From the NCBI RefSeq assembly GCF_015706575.1, contig NW_024037076.1, forward strand, positions 18,542,898-18,606,897: DNA of 64,000 bases, read 5' to 3'. Below the pieces are notes generated by a model, which saw only the letters and a program-made list of their open reading frames with translations, did not search any database and was not told the origin of the DNA. The stretch comes from Patiria miniata (taxonomy: Eukaryota > Echinodermata > Asteroidea > Valvatida > Asterinidae). Made by a program: the position numbers and the translations under genes. Below are positions 33,221-45,779 of this stretch, in pieces. Every line of letters starts with the position of its first letter. Within the stretch, counting starts at the first letter, position 1.

Positions 33221-34120
33221 AAAAACGCTTTCTAATTAAAACATTTGCAAATACTTTAATTAGGAAATTTTCACCCGAAACGTCGTTTGATTCCCGCGCA
33301 AATTATCAATCTGTAAACATACGAATATCCGCCAGCCCGAAGTTATAAGCAGGGAAATTAAACAAAGCGTATTATGCAAGATAGATTAATTATATGACAT
33401 TCCACATAATCAGAAATGCTCATAAGAGCAATAAATGAAGGAACCCAATTAATAATTCGAAATAAAAATCTCAAACTAACCATACAAATATTTACAATGC
33501 ATGCTATGGAATGAATTCACATATCGGATCTCGAAAAAATTTCAGAAAATAATAAAACAAAAATTCAGTGGAATTCTTAGACAGTCAGTGTGAAAAATGC
33601 AAGGCAACGAAAAGAGTGAAACCAATGAATGAATGGAAATAAAAATCTTGAACTGTACAAATGTTTATATATATGTCGAACAAGGAAGGGAAAAGATCCG
33701 CACAAATCTGGAAAGACTGAAGGAGATATATAGGGGGCTTACTCAATGGTTAGACAGTCAATTCAAAATATAGACAGATTAATAGGTAAAGTAATGCAAA
33801 GAATGAAACCCAATGAAATAAACGGGGAAACATCTTTAACTATAAAAACATAATTAATACTCAGTTGCACCGGCGAAATTTCACGGATTTCTTCAAAATT
33901 TCACGGAGAATTGGCCAAAAATTGAGAAGAAAATGAAAGATGATGAAATAAGCTTTAATTTGATGTGTGTCCCGAACACATTGGAGAGTTGTGAGTATTT
34001 TTCCCGAATTTCTGAAGTGGGAGCATTTACCATTGGGGTCTATGGAAGTTTATTTACTGGTCTGCAACCCTAGTGCATTTTGTTGAATGGAACAAGCGCA
34101 ACGAAAGCCGTGCTATCCAA
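32346..34120. other. Repeat-rich intergenic interval without genes
   Basis: It holds truncated G-rich element debris (about 32650-32840 and 33060-33180), a long T-run at about 33189-33216, AT-rich sequence, and a partial third copy of the 20640/24260 repeat at about 33930-34065. No coding sequence was recognised. Confidence 0.5.
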
Positions 34121-34131
34121 GCTGTACAGAC

Positions 34132-35753
34132 TAATGATGAGCAAACCCGACCCGGAGAAATTACCCGGAGAAATTAATAACGTGGGAACTTGATAGTGCG
34201 CTCGGTGGCCACACCACACAATGGGCTTCGGTCACAGTGACTGTCAATAATATTGCATCACCTCAATTTCTTAACTGTTTCGGTTTATTTCGGTTTATTT
34301 CGGTTTTTTCAAAAGATGGCAAAACCGAAACCGACCCGACCCGACTGAAAAGATGGACAAACCGACCCGACCCGACTGAAAAGATGGACAAAGTTGGACA
34401 AACCGACCCGACCCGACCCGAAGTCGGTTTCGGGTCGGTTTCGGGTCGGGTTTGCACATCATTACTCTCGATCAACCAACTGAGTATGACAGAGAGAGAG
34501 AGTATTAATTCGTTATTACGGATTACTAATTCGTTATTACGGATTATTAATTCGTTATTACGGATTACTAATTCGTTATAACGGATTATTAATTCGTTAT
34601 TACGGATTATTAATTCGTTATTACGGATTATTAATTCGTTATTACGGATTATTAATTCGTTATTACGGATTATTTAATTCGAATTAAGTCTGATGTTCTC
34701 ACACGTGGAGAGCACGTGACCAGGGGCCTATGTATATAGCGCCGCTAGGCGGCGCTATCTTTGCATACGTTTGCTTTACACCAGCACCACTCATGTGCCA
34801 TACTAAGTTGCCGAGTAATGACTCAGAACGTATTAGTAATTCGTAATAACGAATTAATAATCCGTAATAACGAATTAAATAATCCGTAATAACGAATTAG
34901 TAATCCGTAATAACGAATTAAATAATCCGTAATAACGAATTAATAATCCGTAATAACGAATTAGTAATCCGTAATAACGAATTAATAATCCGTTATAACG
35001 AATTAGTAATCCGTAATAACGAATTAATAATCCGTAATAACGAATTAGTAATCCGTAATAACGAATTAAATAATCCGTAATAACGAATTAATAATCCGTA
35101 ATAACGAATTAGTAATCCGTAATAACGAATTAAATAATCCGTAATAACGAATTAATAATCCGTTATAACGAATTAGTAATCCGTAATAACGAATTAATAA
35201 TCCGTAATAACGAATTAATAATCCGTTATAACGAATTAGTAATCCGTAATAACGAATTAATAATCCGTAATAACGAATTAGTAATCCGTAATAACGAATT
35301 AATAATCCGTTATAACTAATTAGTAATCCGTAATAACGAATTAATAATCCGTAATAACGAATTAGTAATCCGTAATAACGAATTAAATAATCCGTAATAA
35401 CGAATTAATAATCCGTTATAACGAATTAGTAATCCGTAATAACGAATTAAATAATCCGTTATAACGAATTAGTAATCCGTAATAACGAATTAAATAATCC
35501 GTAATAACGAATTAATAATCCGTTATAACGAATTAGTAATCCGTAATAACGAATTAATAATCCGTAAATGGGCTAATGGGCTTTCGTAAATGCGCTAATG
35601 GGCTTTCGTAAGAGAGAGAGACGATGGTTTTGCAAAAGAATTCATGCCACGTGTGTATTAAGGGCAGGCACAAAAAGTGATCACTTCTTCCAAGCCAGGT
35701 ATAATGTTTCGGGTCGGTTTGGCCTGGTCAACCCAACCCAATGCACATCATTA
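34132..35753. mobile_element. hAT-like foldback element with 21-bp minisatellite arms
   Basis: The 8-bp direct repeat GTACAGAC at 34124-34131 and 35754-35761 flanks the element. Its ends are inverted TAATGATGAGCA and TGCACATCATTA, next to CCCGACCC/GGGTCGG-type tracts. Inside, a 21-22-bp unit based on TTCGTTATTACGGATTA runs in one direction at about 34505-34683 (8-9 copies) and in the reverse complement at about 34832-35575 (about 35 copies). These arms enclose a ~150-bp centre with its own hairpin, GCGCCGCTAGGCGGCGC, near 34740. Short (GA)n runs flank the arms on both sides. No transposase. The 8-bp duplication fits hAT; the superfamily call is inference. Confidence 0.85.
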
Positions 35754-35989
35754 GTACAGACTTACTAGCATTTCTACGGAAGCAAGTGATCGTTCTATAC
35801 AGGACTTAGGCCTAATTAGTAACAGGATTTTTCAGCGGAGCGGGGGGGGGGGGATTTGAAATGGTCATTAAAGGTGGTCGTTGTATACAGTGGGTCGCTA
35901 AGGCAGGTTTGACTGTAATACACTCGAACATACCTATCCAGGCACGCTATATCATCAATTCTGTCTCAACAGAATTCTGCATTCAGCAA

Positions 35990-36640
35990 TGTTTTAGCTT
36001 CGCCCCATTTCCACGTCGCCCCATGTCACTTCGCCCCTAACCACTTCGCCCCATCCCCACATCGCCCCATCCCCGCTTCGCCCCATCCCCACTTCGCCCC
36101 ATCCCTGCTTCGCCCCATCCCCACTTCGCCCCATCCCCACTTCGCCCCATGTAGATTGGTTCCTCCAAGAGTGAAATTAGGATGTCAAAGGTATTGTCGT
36201 TCTCAGATAAGTGGGAGACGGGTTGGTATAGCCGGGTTGGAAACAAAGTTGGATCTTTTACTTCAAACTTTTTTCTCGGTAGGGGAGAGTGATAGCTTGA
36301 GGGTTGGTTATGAATTGTTCATTTGGTGGGCTAATTCTTTCCGTTGGTTAGCAATTAGTGAATCTGTTGGAATTGTTTTTAAGCCAATAAAATAGATGAG
36401 ATTTTTTTTTTTTTTTACATGTAACAGCTGGGGCGAAGTGGGGATGGGGCGAAGTGGGAATGGGGCGAAGTGGGAATGGGGCGAAGTGGGAATGGGGCGA
36501 AGTGGGGATGGGGCGATGTGGGGATGGGGCGATGTGGGGATGGGGCGATGTGGGGATGGGGCGATGTGGGGGATGGGCGAAGTGGTTAGGGGCGAAGTGA
36601 CATGGGGCGACGTGGAAATGGGGCGAAGTGTCCGACATTC
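35990..36640. mobile_element. Second foldback element with 16-bp GC-rich minisatellite arms
   Basis: The left arm (about 36000-36150) is built of a 16-bp unit CTTCGCCCCATCCCCA. The right arm (about 36428-36635) is its reverse complement, and the variant order at the outer ends matches: units with TTTCCACGTC and CCCTAACCA appear as mirror images at both ends. The ~275-bp spacer is AT-rich and unique. No clear target-site duplication was found. The frames across the arms are artefacts. Confidence 0.8.
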
Positions 36641-37151
36641 CCTTTAAGCATATATCGTTCAACTACTGACGCAGGTTTGATGTTCCAGTATTATACAGTG
36701 AGTAAAATATATTTGGTACAAATTATAATTCGACTCGTCAATGCTAGCTGTGTGTATACTACGACATCTTTAATGTGTATCGGCCCATGATCTGGATTTT
36801 TGAAATGGAATTTATTTATCCCATCAAAAACGACGTATAAACTTTAAAAGTCGACTATAATATACGATTCATAATATACATGAGAGAAGTTATGAACATG
36901 ACAACTTAATTGAAATTATTCCTAAGTCGACCTGTGCGACATTATATCAAGCAACATTGGATCCTCAATATAAATAAAAGAGGAAATATAATAATAAGTT
37001 AGTGTGTTTTGGTGCTTGCTGCGTATAATAAACAGTACGAATAAACCCGATAAACTATAGATGAAGAGTTCCACTGTGATTTGGCTTTTGATTGTGGGAA
37101 GGATTCCGAGTGTTATTAGACAAAAACATCGGAAGTAGGCCTTCTCAGTCA

Positions 37152-37727
37152 CATTACTCGGACACTCTCGATAGAAGTGACATTTAATTGAATGTACACG
37201 AACCATCGGTACCGATGGTTCGTGTACAAACCAGAATGAGCCAATAAGACAACAGCGCCGATGGTTAGTGCACTGACAGATACAAACCAATGAGAGAGCA
37301 TACAATCACTGGTGGTCATCGGCCCAGTGACCTTGCCTAGCTCAGCTATCAGTGAGATTTACGTAACGTTGCGTAACAAAGTGTATGTGGGGAAACTGTG
37401 GCCAGGGCCCTGGCCCTGCACAAGGCCATGCATGTGCATGCTATCTTAATATGTTAATGTAACGTACACTTTGTACAGTTGAAACCTTATAATTCTTTGC
37501 TTCTATTTCTGGACAAAGGTTTGCTGCTTGCACTTTAATATATTAGTTGGACATGGTTGTACGGAAACTTGGAGAACGAAAATCTAAACAGGAATATGCT
37601 GAAATGTAGCGCTCACTGAGAAAGAGAACTGGAGTTCACATGTACATGTCAACCGTGCAGACAAGTTCTGGGAGAGAATATTCAACCGACGGCGAGATTA
37701 CCAACACAAGCTACAGGATTTAATGTC
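37152..37727 (+). repeat. Left arm of a ~6.2-kb inverted-repeat structure
   Basis: Reverse complement of about 42649-43310, from CATTACTCGGACACTCTCG at the outer end to AAGCTACAGGATTTAATG at the inner end. Near the outer end (37194-37227) lies a perfect 34-bp palindrome centred on CATCGGTACCGATG. Contains TTACGTAACGTTGCGTAAC and GGCCAGGGCCCTGGCC, which are also palindromic. Confidence 0.85.
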
Positions 37728-37739
37728 TTCATTATCTGG

Positions 37740-39010
37740 GCAATTCCACCATGATTGACATTACATGTATCAAATCAGCTCTAATGTCTAAACAATTACA
37801 GCCAACTGAACCATGTTTGGCAAGGGGGTTACTAGGACCTACATACACAATACAGTATTGAATCTTTGAAATTTCATGGTTAGCTTTTTTGACTTGGGGG
37901 GTTGTTTAGTGCCGTGATAGTCCGAAAATTTGGGACTCTCAATACTGTGTATGAGAGTCCCAAAACAGGAACTAGCGGGAACTATTCTCAATTTACTACA
38001 CATCTCTCCATAGTCAAGCCACCAGACTATTGACTTTGAATGAAATGAGGTCAGTCTTTTCAAATAGTTGGACCATGGTTGAACATGTACCAGTCCAGTA
38101 TTTAGCCCCATTTTGAAATCACTTGACTTCCCTCTCATGTGCAAAATATTAAAGAAAAGTCTCCTTTAAAAATTGAATTGAGTCTGCAAACTTGGTTGGT
38201 GAAATACTGAGGACATTTTCTTTGCCCCAGTGGAATTTTTGGAGAAATTTGCTGGCTAAACTGTGAGTAAAGTGGGCCTGATTTAGTTTTGCACGTTTCA
38301 GAGCACTCCAGAGCCCTGATTGGTGCTGTGACTGACATTAAAAAAAGCGATGCAACCCAAAAGTGTCAAACATGTTTTTTAAATTTCTCTTCAGGTTAAA
38401 AGTGCTGCAGATCAAAATCCATTAGAACATTAGAGCTAATAGGGTTACTAACGCATGTAGTAAGATGGGGGGAAAAATCATGAATTTTGAATGAATATGC
38501 CTGTTAATATAAAACAAATTAACACCCGATTAAAATAGCCTCGTCTGTCAACAATAGAAGTTGATATACCTAGACCCCGTGCTAAGAAAACAATGAAGGG
38601 CAGATTTTTATTGCTATCTTGAATGCTTTTATGGAAAAAAGCATCGTTTTTTGGTGACTGACATTACACTAAGCCTAAGACCGTCACTGACATTACATTT
38701 TTACTAATTTTGAATATCAATTCAGCTCTTATGTGTAAACAATTAAAGCCAACTGAACCATTGTTTGGCATGGGAGTTACTGGGACCTGAATACACAATA
38801 CGGTATTGAAAATTTAAAATTTCATGTTCAGTTTTTCCAATTAGAGTGGTAGTTTACTGTCGTGACTGACATTACAAAAAGCGATGCAACCAAAAAATAT
38901 CAAACATGTTTTTCAAATTTCTTTTCAAGTTAAAATTTCTACGTATTTAAATCCATGCGAGCATTTTAGCTTATAGGGTAACCAACACATGTAGTAAATG
39001 AGCAAAACTT
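37740..39010 (+). repeat. Diverged internal duplication inside the inverted-repeat structure
   Basis: 37750-37915 recurs at about 38690-38870 (AGCCAACTGAACCAT, ACACAATAC.GTATTGAA), and 38327-38470 recurs at about 38868-39010 (GTGACTGACATTA, AAGCGATGCAACC). The phrase GTGACTGACATTAC appears at least five times. No coding sequence. Confidence 0.65.
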
Positions 39011-39364
39011 TCATGATTTCTTTTAATATGCAAATAAACCTCTGTGACTGACATTACCGTGGATGACGTTACGCATTAGATTCATTATACCTGTTATATT
39101 ATAACATTATTATAACAACAAATTAACACTAAAACAATACAGAGAAGAGAAGAGTAAAATGACTGTTTATGCTATATTTTAAGGAATAATTGTAACTTTA
39201 AGATGATTAAAGGTTGGAACATGGAGTGTACAAAATACACTAAATACATACAAGCGCATTACGCATGACTGACACTTTTATTGAATTGACAAAATCTTTA
39301 AATAACAATTATTTGCCCGCTTGGTAACATTGTTGCCGGGTTATTTTGACCACCTCACAGCCGG

Positions 39365-41195
39365 GGCGGATTCCCCTTTCTTCTCTTGGCACTAACATGC
39401 TGCAAATTCACGCCCCCCCCCCCCCCCGAGTGACGAAGAAAATACATAGAGCAACTGTTCATAAATAAACACTAGAAATTTCATGATTATAGGGCAAAGG
39501 GTTCTGGAATTATGGCTAATTAATTATTCATATGTACGAATGATTATTCTTCTCTTGGCACTAACATGCTGCAAATTCACGCCCGCACCCCTATTTTGCC
39601 TTCCCGCACCCCTTTCTTCTCTTGGCACTAACATGCTGCAAATTCACGCCCCCCCCCCCCCCCCCCGAGTGACGAAGAAAATGCATAGAGCAACTGTTCA
39701 TAAATAAACACTAGAAATTTCATGATTATAGGGCAAAGGGTTCTGGAATTATGGCTAATTAATTATTCATATGTACGAATGATTATTCTTCTCTTGGCAC
39801 TAACATGCTGCAAATTCACGCCCGCACCCCTATTTTGCCTTCCCGCACCCCTTTCTTCTCTTGGCACTAACATGCTGCAAATTCACACGCCCCCCCCCCC
39901 CCCCGAGTGACAAAGAAAATGCATAGAGCAACTCTTCATAAATATACCCAAGAAATTTCATGATTATAGGGCAAAGGGTTCTGGAATTATGGCTTATTAA
40001 TTATTCATATGTACGAATGATTATTCTTCTCTTGGCACTAACATGCTGCAAATTCACGCCCGCACCCCTATTTTGCCTTCCCGCACCCCTTTCTTCTCTA
40101 AGCGCTAACGTGCTGCAAATTCACGCCCACTCCCCCGAGTGACGAAGAAAATGCATAGAACAACTCTTCATAAATATACCCAAGAAATTTCATGATTATG
40201 GGGCAAAGGGTTCTGGAATTATGGCTAATTAATATTCATATGTACGAATGATTATTCTTCTCTTGGCACTAACATGCTGCAAATTCACGCCCGCACCGCT
40301 ATTTTGCCTTCCCGCACCCATTTCCTCTCTAAGCACTAACGTGCTGCAAATTCACGCCCACTCCCCCGAGTGACGAAGAAAATGCATAGAACAACTCTTC
40401 ATAAATATACCAAGAAATTTCATGATTATGGGGCAAAGGGTTCTGGAATTATGGCTAATTAATATTCATATGTACGAATGATTATTCTTCTCTTGGCACT
40501 AACATGCTGCAAATTCACGCCCGCACCCATATTTTGCCTTCCCGCACCCCTTTCCTCTCTTTGCACTAACGTGCTGCAAATTCACGCCCCCTCCCCCGAG
40601 TGACGAAGAAAATGCATAGAGCAACTCTTCATAAATATACCCAAGAAATTTCATGATTATAGGGCAAAGGGTTCTGGAATTATGGCTAATTAATATTCAT
40701 ATGTACGAATGATTATTCTTCTCTTGGCACTAACATGCTGCAAATTCACGCCCGCACCCCTATTTTGCCTTCCCGCACCCCTTTCCTCTCTAAGCACTAA
40801 CGTTCTGCAAATTCACGCCCCTCCCCCGAGTGACGAAGAAAATGCATAGAGCAACTCTTCATAAATATACCCAAGAAATTCCATGATTATAGGGCAAAGG
40901 GTTCTGGAATTATGGCTAATTAATTATTCATATGTACGAATGATTATTCTTCTCTTGGCACTAACATGCTGCAAATTCACGCCCGCACCCCTATTTTGCC
41001 TTCCCGCACCCCTTTCTTCTCTTGGCACTAACATGCTGCAAATTCACGCCCCCCTCCCCCCCCCCCCCCCAAGGGGCGAAGAAGATGCATAGAGCAACTC
41101 TTCATAAATATACCCAAGAAATTTCATGATTATAGGACAAAGGGTTCTGGAATTATGGCTCATTAATTATTCATATGTACGAATGGTTATTCTGG
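39365..41195 (+). repeat. Satellite array, ~230-243-bp unit, about eight copies
   Basis: Units start with CATGATTATAGGGCAAAGGG at 39482, 39721, 39959, 40191, 40421, 40652, 40882 and 41125. Each contains one or two copies of the inner phrase TTGGCACTAACATGCTGCAA and a C-run of 5-18 bp before GAGTGACGAAGAAAATGCAT. Unit length differences come mostly from the C-run. The same ~60-residue frame appears in most units only because the array is periodic; it is not a gene. Confidence 0.9.
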
Positions 41196-41199
41196 TTTG

Positions 41200-41830
41200 T
41201 GTACGCTGCGTATATGGGAAAATTCGCATGGCACCGGGAAATTTTTCGCTGCGCAACAACCCCTGGTCTGATTTTTATATTTTTTTGTTGTCAAAAGATG
41301 CTCAAGGCTCGAGGCTAAAAAGTCATAACAGCTCAGGTTGCGAAAAAAATTGTTTAAAGGCTATCGCGGAAAAAGTCGAGGGGGTGGCGAATTCCGCCCC
41401 GGCTCTTTTAGGGTAAAAAAACCCCCACATTTTTGATTTCTCCTTCGTTACATCAAAAGTAAAAAACTACGCTGGGTTAGGTTTATTTTTCGCCAAAATG
41501 AGGGGGACGTGAGGGAACACGTATCTGCCCCGCCCCGGAAATCAGTATCAACATTTCTAAAATTATATCATGAAAGTGTGCTCCGTGGAATATGGTGGCG
41601 CAAAGGAACTGCTTTTGGTGAGGGGGGGGCATGTACAGCTTACATGTTTAATTGTTTGCAATTGCTTTTTTCATTAAATGTATGTATTAATTCATGTTAT
41701 AGGGGATTCCTACTCGACAAGCTCTGCTTTTTGGAAATACCCTTCCTTCATCTCTAATTTAAAAATAATGCGCTCAAAGTCTATAAATATATTTCTTAAA
41801 ACCAGTACCCTATCAATTCCTTAATATATT
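41200..41830. other. Interval after the satellite, nothing recognised
   Basis: Unique, AT-rich sequence with no definable feature. Confidence 0.3.
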
Positions 41831-41833
41831 ACA

Positions 41834-42458
41834 TAGTGGTGTTTCCTAACTTGGCACACTTCGACGTTTACCTTGACTTTCCTCATGTAGTGTTGCCAAA
41901 CTTATTTGTTGATAAACTTCAAATTCAGTCCGTGAAATACTGGTACTTACACCTTATTACTGCGGCGGTTTATACCTCTGTAAACTATTTCGGTGTCATG
42001 AGATTATATTCCGAAATTCAAAAACGGTGGCATCCGGAAATTGGGCACACAAACGGCTGAATGTTCCCTAACGTGGCGCACTTAAATAAATATCGGAAAA
42101 TTCCATTGAAGAATTCTGTAAAGTTGATAAAATCTGATAAACCATTATTATATACCCAACTAGAAGTTTGTCACAAAATTATTTCCTCATTTTGGGGGGA
42201 TATTTTCAAAGGGTTTACCCATGCACTTTGCAATAAAATAGGAAAATCATGTCGAAATAATGTTTTGTTGTAACTTTGTAACAGGAATCGGATTAACTCG
42301 TGATTTAGGAACGGGAGTGTTTAGAACTCGATGAAATTATACCGGTTTTTGTGAAAGTTCAGTACAAAACTGTTGCTCTAGATAGCGCGACAGACGAACA
42401 AACAAAGTACACCACGCGTCAGTGGCGGCGCCATGCTATGTTACATCATACATCAACA
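41834..42458 (+). mobile_element. ~620-bp non-autonomous transposon, copy 3 of 3
   Basis: Matches 4522-5140 along its length, including the start AGTGGTGTTTCCTAAC, the internal TTCCCTAACGTGGCGCACTT at about 42063 and the decayed end near ACATCATACATCAACA. It is more diverged than the P450 copies. It lies inside the 37.2-43.3 kb inverted-repeat structure. Confidence 0.75.
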
Positions 42459-42648
42459 AATATCTATTTATGCCTTGAATATGGGATTTAATGGTAATAA
42501 CACCAGTCCAGTTAAAATGCATAGAACAACAATTGATTGTTTGTTGGTTTATAAAACAGGTTTGACAAAAATTAATGATCAGTAATAACAGATTAATTAA
42601 AATAATCACGGCCGGACCATTTGGAATAACCATAGAGCAAGGAATATG

Positions 42649-43310
42649 AAAACATTAAATCTTTTACAGTTTTAGCTTGTGTAAGCATGGAGGTGTTCCT
42701 TCCTCCATGGTGTAAGTAATCTCGCCGTCGGTTGAATATTCTCTCCCAGAACTTGTCTGCACGGTTGACATGCATGTATTACAACTCCAGTTCTCTTTCT
42801 CAGTGGGCGCTACATTTCAGCATATTCTCGTTTAGATTATCGTTTTCCAAGTTGTATTTTTCTATTCCTTCCTCCATGGTACAACTATAGGTCCTTGCTA
42901 TACAACCAAGTCCAAGTAATATATTATAGTGCATGCAGCAAACCTTAATGTCTGGAAATAGAAGCAATTAATATAAGGTTTCAACTGTACAAAGTGTACG
43001 TTACATTAACATATTAAGATAGCATGCACATGCATGGCCTTGTGCAGGGCCAGGGCCCTGGCCACAGTTTCCCCACATACACTTTGTTACGCAACGTTAC
43101 GTAAATCTCACTGATAGCTGAGCTTGGCAAGGTCACTGGGCCGATGACCACCAGTGATTGTATGCTCTCTCATTGGTTGTATCTGTCAGTGCACAAACCA
43201 TCGGCGCTGTTGTCTTATTGGCTCATTCTGGTTTGTACACGAACCATCGGTACCGATGGTTCGTGTACATTCAATTAAATGTCACTTCTATCGAGAGTGT
43301 CCGAGTAATG
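42649..43310 (-). repeat. Right arm of the ~6.2-kb inverted-repeat structure
   Basis: Reverse complement of 37152-37727, with about 80 bp of extra sequence (CCTTCCTCCATGG occurs twice). The same 34-bp palindrome is at 43235-43268. The outer end is CCGAGTAATG at 43301-43310. Confidence 0.85.
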
Positions 43311-45000
43311 AACACAGCCTTGGAACTATGGTTTAGATTTCACTGCGTAGGCCTAGCATTTGGGGGAAACGGAAAAGGGACTCGACTACATAATTACACT
43401 CCTAGAAAAAAAATACGCGGTATTAAGCTTAAAGATATAAGAAACGGGTGCTTACCATGCTGACTTATGCATATAAACTCAAGCGTTGGACGTGTAGGCC
43501 CTATTCAGGCAATCAATTGACGGACTGTGGATGTGTGAAATGACGGTGAAGCGTTTGCCACTCCCGGGATCCCGTCTCTCCATGCATAGTAGTCGCATCC
43601 TAATGGCAGTGTCTTAAGTAGGCTTTGTCTTACAGTTACCTATACTTGCACACAAAGGCGTAGACGTATAGCTACAGTCATCCATTCGGGCACGTGAAGT
43701 TATCAAGCAGAGAGGAGTGACATCGAAGGTGTACCGTGCGATGCACGCATGCGCCCGAGTAGCATATACAAAACCGGTCTGGAAATTTGCCCCGTTATAA
43801 CTTCGCTTTGTGTTCGTTTGTTTTTGCGTGTTCCTTTGAAGTCGTGAAATCCTTGTCCTCAGCACTATAGTAAGAAGGAACTTTCTCACATTGAAAAAAA
43901 GTCAGGTAGAGGCCTACGTATATTTTCTGGAGGGAGGTGTGAAATGTTCCAACAACAACCCATCACCTACTAGGCCTACTTGCATAATCGAAAGAAAACG
44001 GGAGCACTCTCATACGTCATGATGCCTGTCTGAACTAATTCCTTTTGGGGGGAGGGGGTGGTTTGTACTGACACTCTTTGAATATAAAAAGACGTTTACA
44101 TCTCTCAGTTCAAAACTCGGGGAAACGAAATGATATCAAGCGCTTTCACTCATATTGGCTTATTCAGACGGTCCACGCAAGTCGTTCTGAAGCTTGGTGC
44201 CGGCATTGCAGAGAACCTTAAACGTCTTGACGGTTATGTGTGCATGTTTCACGACAACCGCTTTTAAAATTGAAGGGGCAATAACGGTCTCTATGTCAAG
44301 TTCTCAAAAACACGACGCCAGTGATGTGAATCCCCCCTCCAACACACGTAATTATGAAAATTCGATGAGAAACTTTGATAAAAACAAAGTATAGGGCTAT
44401 GATTTGTGTTTTTGGTCAACTAAATGCTGCCCTTCTGTATTTCTTTCTTTTTATCTTTCTTTATTATTTTATTTATTATTATAATATATATTCGTTTACT
44501 GAGAATACATTCCTTGCGAGGCGAACAAGTATAGGCCTATAGGGACTAGAACGCCTTAAAGGCATACAGGATCATTCGTATTTATCAACAAGGACACACA
44601 GATCGAGTGTCTAAAAGCTGATTTGGATTAGATATCGTGAAATTATCCCGTCTGGATTGCTGTCATTCAGAAGAAATCATGAAAATAATGTAGGCGCTTT
44701 CCAATATATCGTTGGAGTTCTATCAACAAATCGTGTTCAAAAGTTTGTGCATGTTTTCAGTTTTTCTCGAAAGGTTGTGTGTCCGTTGAGCTCGAAACTT
44801 CAACAGGTTTAGGTTTTGATCATTCCTCTTTGAATGTTGAGTGGTGTTGTCATTGTGAACAAATAAAATTTGGGGGGGGGAACTGTTTTTTGACGTTGGT
44901 GGCGCCACTTATACCCCTATTATACTACTCGAAAATAGGCCACATACATATCACCAAGGTCAAATCGTGGGACTAAAAAAAATAATAATAATTGACAACC
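43311..45000. other. Intergenic interval, nothing recognised
   Basis: No protein family, RNA gene or bounded repeat was recognised on either strand. Confidence 0.3.
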
Positions 45001-45002
45001 TC

Positions 45003-45025
45003 TGGGGGGGGCTCAAGCCCCCCGA

Positions 45026-45082
<57 letters not shown>

Positions 45083-45110
45083 ATTGGGTGCGCCACTGAG
45101 GCCTATAGAT
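45003..45110. repeat. Long poly-C tract within element debris
   Basis: GGGGGGGGCTCAAGCCCCCC is followed by an uninterrupted run of about 53 C (45030-45082), then ATTGGGTGCGCCACTG. The run length is likely to be unreliable in any assembly. Pro- or Gly-rich frames through it are artefacts. Confidence 0.7.
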
Positions 45111-45779
45111 GCCTTTTGGATGAAGGGATCGCTACGCATTTGCGTCCGCCTTCTTTTAGATATAGTTCTTGTACGAACTTGCCCTTTTACATTGTGCTTG
45201 CCGTCACAGATATTGCAAATACATGTACGTACTTGTTTTTGAATCGGCAAATTTACATTTTAATTGAACACCCCAATGGCTTTGTGAAATGCAGTATTTT
45301 TTTGTAAATTCCACTGAGACGAAAGGATTGCAGTATGTTACAAAAGGAATCGTAGATTTGTTGGGAAAAGTTAAGAAGCCGTTATCACAAAAAAAAAGGA
45401 GATAAAGAGTGCCGGGTTGCAGGTCCATGAGAAGATGCCTTTATGGGCAGCAATGTAAATCCCTAGCCAGCGGAGTTAATTGCATTCGGAAAAAAACCGG
45501 CCTGCACTTTCCTCTGTCTGTTTAGTTTAATGTGTCTGAAACCTTAATCTTACCAACTAAGCCACACTCGAATTTGAATTCAGTCTCAATATTGGTAGAG
45601 CGTGCCCCTTTCTTTCTGGGTTTTTTTTGGTGCCCTTTTTTTACCACCGGCCTTTGTGAATCGTACGCGTACGTACGATCCGATCCGAGCGCCCTTTTTT
45701 GGAACAAGATCCTCCGGTTTGAACAGCGCCCCCATCAGAGGAGTGTCCTTTTCACAAACTTTTGACCCCCCATGCGCGG

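Noticed and set aside
34505-35575. Regular ~21-bp repeats that could look like a CRISPR array
   Set aside because: Units are directly adjacent with no unique spacers, run in both orientations and sit inside a transposon in animal DNA.
36922-37305. 127-residue Cys-rich minus-strand frame
   Set aside because: It starts in the inverted-repeat arm and crosses its palindrome; the other arm does not preserve it.
39483-41092. A repeated ~60-70-residue frame (MIIGQRVLELW...) as a gene family
   Set aside because: It recurs with the ~235-bp satellite period, spans C-runs and has no family features; it is an artefact of the array.
44960-45250. Poly-Gly/poly-Pro frames
   Set aside because: They are produced by the ~53-bp C-run inside element debris.
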